Positions 6,244-9,613 of a DNA stretch of 9,613 nt are shown here, piece after piece. The DNA is from Helicobacteraceae bacterium (GTDB lineage: Bacteria > Campylobacterota > Campylobacteria > Campylobacterales > Sulfurimonadaceae). The notes below the pieces were generated by a model, which saw nothing but the letters and a program-made list of their open reading frames with translations, had not been told where the DNA came from and did not search any database. The stretch spans positions 1 through 9,613 of the forward strand of contig JALWNV010000321.1 in the NCBI GenBank assembly GCA_027083665.1, written 5' to 3'. Positions within the stretch are counted from its first letter, which is position 1; every line of letters starts with the position of its first letter. The position numbers were made by a program, and so were the translations under genes.

Positions 6244-7704
6244 TTACAGGATCGGCTTTAGTTTCCAGAAATCGAACCACTCGCGCTGGATAAACTCGAG
6301 CGTCGAAAGCGGTTTGTAGTAGGTAAACGGCCCGAAAAACCAGTACACGTAGACGATCTCGAGTACAAACAGCGTCACTCCGAACATCAGCAGTTTGCTG
6401 CCGCGTTCGATAGAGGGCTTGAAAAGATAGACGAAAAGCGCAAAGAAAACAATCGTCCCCATAAAAAGCGGAATGAAGTAGTGATAGAGGTACATTACCC
6501 GCTCGATATTGAACATCGTGATCATGTAGGAGAGATAAATCGTCCAGAACGTACCGATAATCCAGAAAAGCCGCCGGTCTCTTACTTCCAGCCCGAACAC
6601 ATAATGTCCCAATATCAGTACCGTCGCCAGAATAATCGCGGCAACCACGCTGAACCAGATCAGCGGATTGCCCATCAGGTAGAGGTATCTTACTTTTCCG
6701 TCTTTCTTGCTCCAGCGGTAGTTGATAGTTTTGTTGATAAAAGGCCAGGTGACGGCCAGTGAACCGTTCTCGCCTTTTTTGCAGGGATTGTAGCGCGGTA
6801 CACCCTTGGAATAGTTTTTCATGTACTTGAAATTGTCGCGCATCATGACCGGAAAGTTTGCCGGGTTGGCGGTTTCATGCTCTTTGATAATCTTCATATA
6901 GGCGGGGGATGCGCTGTAGTGTTTCTTGGCCGCTTTCTGCCCCAGCGCGAAGTGGATGGAGAAAACGACAACCGTCACCGCCGCCATGCCCGCGGCGATC
7001 ACCGCACCGTCGATCACAAAACGCCTGAGCGCTTTCAGATAGCCGTGATCCCGTTTCACACGATACAAAAACAGTGCGGGAAAGAGCAGGATAAGGATAA
7101 GGCCGTTGGCTTTGACCATCAGGCTGATCCCCATCAGGAGTCCGAAACCGAGATAGTGCCTGTAGCCGAGTTTCTCCTTGTCCAGCAGAACCAGAAAATA
7201 CAATACGGTCGCGAAAATGAAGAACATCTGTGTCGACTCGAGCATGGCCGACCGGCTTTGCAAAATGAAACCGTTTTCGAAAACATACAGCGACGAGAAT
7301 AAAAAAGCCAGTTCCGCATGCCGTCCGATCCGGTAAAGAATGAAATAAAAAAGCCGTGCGGAGCACGTTCCGAAAAGCGCGGGCACAAGCCCGACGCCCG
7401 CCCACGAGTAGCCTTTGGGGAAATGTTTGATGTAATCGGTCTGGGTAAAATAGGTCAGATCCAGTCCCTCGTTCGGATGAAGCAGCCACTCGCCCAGTGC
7501 GATAAAGAGCTTGCCCAGCGGCGGATGAGGCTCCATATACATCACGCCCTCGAGGTATTTCTGCGCCGAAGCGATATGGTAGTTTTCGTCCCAGAAAACC
7601 GCTGCGGGATTGTAGTAGTTGAAAAAATAGGTTGCGAACGCGATCATCAGTACGGCGGCCGCATACGTGTAGACTTCTCTATCGGTTTTGAACATCGCCG
7701 TCAT
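6244..7704 (-). CDS. Protein O-mannosyltransferase-like (PMT, GT39) membrane glycosyltransferase
   Basis: The 486-residue protein has about ten or more hydrophobic helices. Its first periplasmic loop carries the two PMT signatures: WDENYH (38-43), containing the Asp-Glu pair used in catalysis by the family, and HPPLGK (60-65). Later, LAVTWPFINKTINYRW and YLMGNPLIWF match the C-terminal four-helix PMT domain. Family members transfer a sugar, usually mannose from polyprenyl-phosphate mannose, to Ser/Thr of proteins during or after export. The sugar and the target are not shown here. Its ATG overlaps the stop codon of the PA14-like gene in an ATGA arrangement (7701-7704), and AAGG lies shortly before it; Met4 (7695) is a possible alternative start. 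It is followed after one base by the GtrA gene. It is a real PMT-type enzyme and clearly different from the + strand GT-C enzyme. Confidence 0.88.
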   Translation of the reverse strand: MTAMFKTDREVYTYAAAVLMIAFATYFFNYYNPAAVFWDENYHIASAQKYLEGVMYMEPHPPLGKLFIALGEWLLHPNEGLDLTYFTQTDYIKHFPKGYSWAGVGLVPALFGTCSARLFYFILYRIGRHAELAFLFSSLYVFENGFILQSRSAMLESTQMFFIFATVLYFLVLLDKEKLGYRHYLGFGLLMGISLMVKANGLILILLFPALFLYRVKRDHGYLKALRRFVIDGAVIAAGMAAVTVVVFSIHFALGQKAAKKHYSASPAYMKIIKEHETANPANFPVMMRDNFKYMKNYSKGVPRYNPCKKGENGSLAVTWPFINKTINYRWSKKDGKVRYLYLMGNPLIWFSVVAAIILATVLILGHYVFGLEVRDRRLFWIIGTFWTIYLSYMITMFNIERVMYLYHYFIPLFMGTIVFFALFVYLFKPSIERGSKLLMFGVTLFVLEIVYVYWFFGPFTYYKPLSTLEFIQREWFDFWKLKPIL

Positions 7705-8276
7705 TTTCGCACCTTTTCAAACGTCATCAGATCGCTGTTCTCCCCGACGAGATGAGCGTGTTTTCCCGACATGTCCGCATACGTCACTTTCAGGCCCATC
7801 GGACCGCCGCCTTGAAAATAGTTGAGCGCAAAACGGTGTTTTCCCTTCGAAAGCGCGACGGTACATCCCGTACGCGAATACGGACGGTCGCCGGGGTGCT
7901 CGCAGACGGTTTTGCCGTCGATCTTCAGACGGAAACCGTCATCGGACCAGACATTGAAGCGGTAGCGTGCCGCTTTTTCAACCCGGAAATCGCTGTTGAC
8001 GTCAAGGAAGAAATTTGTGCTATATCCCAATTTCCCGTACTGGTCGTTTTCAAGCATTCTGCCCGGTTTGAAATTGACCGTCCTGACCGGAATCGTTTTG
8101 ACACTCGCCGCACGGCGCGCGGTATCGAGATGCGGTATGCCTCCCTTTTGCTTGACAATGGTGACGTTCACATTGCCGTCGTACCGGTTGAACCTGACCG
8201 TTTTGACGAGAATCGCCGCCCCGATCACGATAACAATACCGACAAATATCCACTCCGTGCTGCGCTCACGGCTCAC
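7701..8276 (-). CDS. Membrane-anchored PA14-like periplasmic protein
   Basis: From a GTG start at 8276 the protein has 191 residues: a short cytoplasmic end, one membrane helix (about residues 9-29, WIFVGIVIVIGAAILV) and a periplasmic domain. The domain resembles PA14 in its core: YRFNVWSDDGFRLKIDGKTV, then SKGKHRFALNYFQGGGPMGLKVTY. This beta-barrel fold often binds carbohydrates. Two Cys in the loop between these strands may form a disulfide. The GTG overlaps the end of dxs by 11 bases and has GGGG eight bases upstream; a further GTG at 8285 is possible, while ATGs further upstream lie deep inside dxs. The stop overlaps the start of the PMT gene. I infer that it assists the PMT, for example by binding glycan or acceptor, but that role has not been shown. 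Confidence 0.75.
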   Translation of the reverse strand: MSRERSTEWIFVGIVIVIGAAILVKTVRFNRYDGNVNVTIVKQKGGIPHLDTARRAASVKTIPVRTVNFKPGRMLENDQYGKLGYSTNFFLDVNSDFRVEKAARYRFNVWSDDGFRLKIDGKTVCEHPGDRPYSRTGCTVALSKGKHRFALNYFQGGGPMGLKVTYADMSGKHAHLVGENSDLMTFEKVRK

Positions 8277-9613
8277 GATGCACACCCCGCCCGATTTTTT
8301 CCGCCAGCTGTTCGGGCAGCAGTCCCAGCGACTCCTCCACCCGCGCCGTGGCACCATGCTTGATAAAGTTGTCGTCATATTCGAACGTTTCGAGCGCGAC
8401 ATCGGAGATCTTCTCCTGCGCGAGCCACTCCAGCAGCGCGCTCCCTACGCCGCCCATCGCCGCCGAATCGCTGAAAACGTACCAGCGTTTGTAGCGCTGC
8501 GCCATCCGCCGCAGCATATCGCCGTCGAGCGGTTTGACGAAACGAAGATCCAGCAACGCCGCATCATGGCGCATCCGTTCGCGCGTCTGCGCCGCCCGTC
8601 CGACGCCGTTGCCGTATCCGATGAGCAAAATATCACTCTGCGACTCGATCAACAGCTGCGACGTTCCGTATACGAACGGTGCCGACTCCGGCAGATCCGC
8701 TTCCATAAACGCTCCGCGCGGGTAGCGCAGACCCAGCGGACGGTCGAATTTCGCGGCGAAGGCCACCGCCTGATGCATTGAAACCTCATCGCGGGGTGCA
8801 CACAGCGTCATATTGGGAACGGCACGCAGAAAACTGATATCGAAAACCCCCTGATGGGTTTCGCCGTCTTCGCCGACGATACCGGCGCGGTCCATCGCGA
8901 AAACGACAGGAAGGTCCATCAGACAGACATCGTGAATGACCTGATCGTATCCGCGCTGCAAAAACGTGGAATAGATCGTACAAAACGGTTTGAACCCCTC
9001 TTTTGCCAACGCCCCCATCGAGGTGACGGCATGCTGTTCGGCAATCGCCACGTCCCAGAAGCGCTCCGGATACTTCTGCATCAGTGGTGTCAGCCCGGTG
9101 CCGCTTGGCATCGCGGCTGTGACGCCGACCACTTTGGGGTCGGCGTCGGCCAGTGCCATCAACGCTTCCGTATAGATCTGCGTCGCGCTCTTGGCCCCGC
9201 TCTTTTTTTTCGAAGCCCCGCTTGAAAGATCAAACGGCCCCACGCCGTGCCACTTTTCATGCTGGCCTTCGGCGATCTCGTACCCTTTGCCCTTGACCGT
9301 CTGTGCATGAACCAGAACCGGTTTACCCATCTGCTTCGCCGTTTCAAAGGTCTCGACAAGCTGTTTGAGATCGTGCCCGTCGACCGGACCGATATACTCG
9401 ATGCCCATCTCTTCGAACATGATCCCCGGTGTGATCAGCTTGAAAGACTCTTCGAAACGCTTGGCGATGTAGTGCGCGCTTTCTCCGAAATTGTCCACAA
9501 AGGCTTCCGTCCCGCGTTTGATACGCTGATAGAGCGGGCTGGCCATTGCGGAGCTGAGCATCCGGCTGACGGCGCCGATAGGTTCGGCGATACTCATTTC
9601 ATTGTCGTTGAGA
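8266..9613 (-). CDS. dxs: 1-deoxy-D-xylulose-5-phosphate synthase, C-terminal three quarters (5' end outside window)
   Basis: DXS condenses pyruvate and glyceraldehyde 3-phosphate with thiamine diphosphate, the first step of the MEP isoprenoid pathway, in the cytoplasm. The frame is open to the window edge and 448 codons are visible; about 170 N-terminal residues are missing compared with the usual length of 610-640. The visible part begins LNDNEMSIAEPIGA, part of the cofactor-binding region. It continues with EYIGPVDGHD, HAQTVKGKGY, and AIAEQHAVTSMGALA, which holds the catalytic Glu. Then come YSTFLQRGYDQ, DRAGIVGEDGETHQGVFD and LRYPRG, all strongly conserved in DXS. The ATG at 9597 is the internal Met of NDNEMSI, not a start. 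The gene heads a run of overlapping - strand genes for glycosylation; its own promoter lies outside the window. Confidence 0.96.
   Translation of the reverse strand, partial: LNDNEMSIAEPIGAVSRMLSSAMASPLYQRIKRGTEAFVDNFGESAHYIAKRFEESFKLITPGIMFEEMGIEYIGPVDGHDLKQLVETFETAKQMGKPVLVHAQTVKGKGYEIAEGQHEKWHGVGPFDLSSGASKKKSGAKSATQIYTEALMALADADPKVVGVTAAMPSGTGLTPLMQKYPERFWDVAIAEQHAVTSMGALAKEGFKPFCTIYSTFLQRGYDQVIHDVCLMDLPVVFAMDRAGIVGEDGETHQGVFDISFLRAVPNMTLCAPRDEVSMHQAVAFAAKFDRPLGLRYPRGAFMEADLPESAPFVYGTSQLLIESQSDILLIGYGNGVGRAAQTRERMRHDAALLDLRFVKPLDGDMLRRMAQRYKRWYVFSDSAAMGGVGSALLEWLAQEKISDVALETFEYDDNFIKHGATARVEESLGLLPEQLAEKIGRGVHREP

Noticed and set aside
8277..8402. ATG start at 8402 for the PA14-like protein
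   Set aside because: The extra 42 residues are encoded within conserved dxs sequence and look like a shadow frame (Arg/Trp/Ser-rich); the GTG at 8276 directly precedes the membrane helix.
7996..8781. 261-codon open frame on the + strand across the PA14-like gene and the dxs end
   Set aside because: It spans two real - strand genes and has no recognisable domain.

Overview
The window carries eight protein genes, two of them cut by the window edges, packed with almost no free space except one 181-base divergent intergenic region (724-904). By eye the base composition is roughly 50-55% GC. The type II secretion genes, the style of the DXS sequence and the gene packing suggest a Gram-negative bacterium, perhaps a higher-GC member of the Campylobacterota (Sulfurimonas/Sulfuricurvum/Nitratifractor-like). 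This taxonomic guess is an inference; no rRNA or marker gene settles it. I see no CRISPR array, tRNA, rRNA, intact insertion sequence or phage gene.

Left side (1-3135) holds type II secretion (T2SS) or related pseudopilus genes. A GspK-like minor pseudopilin reads leftward out of the window from about 723, with an apparent ATC start codon. Diverging from it on the + strand are gspG (major pseudopilin), a second pseudopilin rich in cysteines, and gspF (inner-membrane platform protein). The ATPase gspE, the secretin gspD and the other components are not here.

The + strand operon then continues without a break into glycosylation genes (3145-5833). These are a GT2 polyprenyl-phosphate sugar transferase (GtrB/DPM1-like) and a large GT-C membrane glycosyltransferase (ArnT/PMT type) with a periplasmic beta-rich domain fused near its N-terminus.

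Converging on this from the right, on the - strand, is a tightly coupled operon: dxs (5' part outside the window), a membrane-anchored PA14-like protein, a protein O-mannosyltransferase-like GT39 enzyme with DE and HPPLGK motifs, and a GtrA-family membrane protein. Each gene overlaps the next or is one base from it.

Read together, the genes make a plausible pathway. DXS feeds isoprenoid synthesis and so the polyprenyl-phosphate carrier. The GT2 enzyme loads a sugar onto that carrier. GtrA could help flip it. The two GT-C enzymes could then transfer the sugar to an acceptor in the periplasm. The acceptor is unknown. Proteins handled by the neighbouring T2SS, or the pseudopilins themselves, are a testable but unproven possibility. 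The two GT-C enzymes share a notable design: each is paired with a periplasmic beta-rich domain, fused in one case and encoded by a separate overlapping gene in the other.
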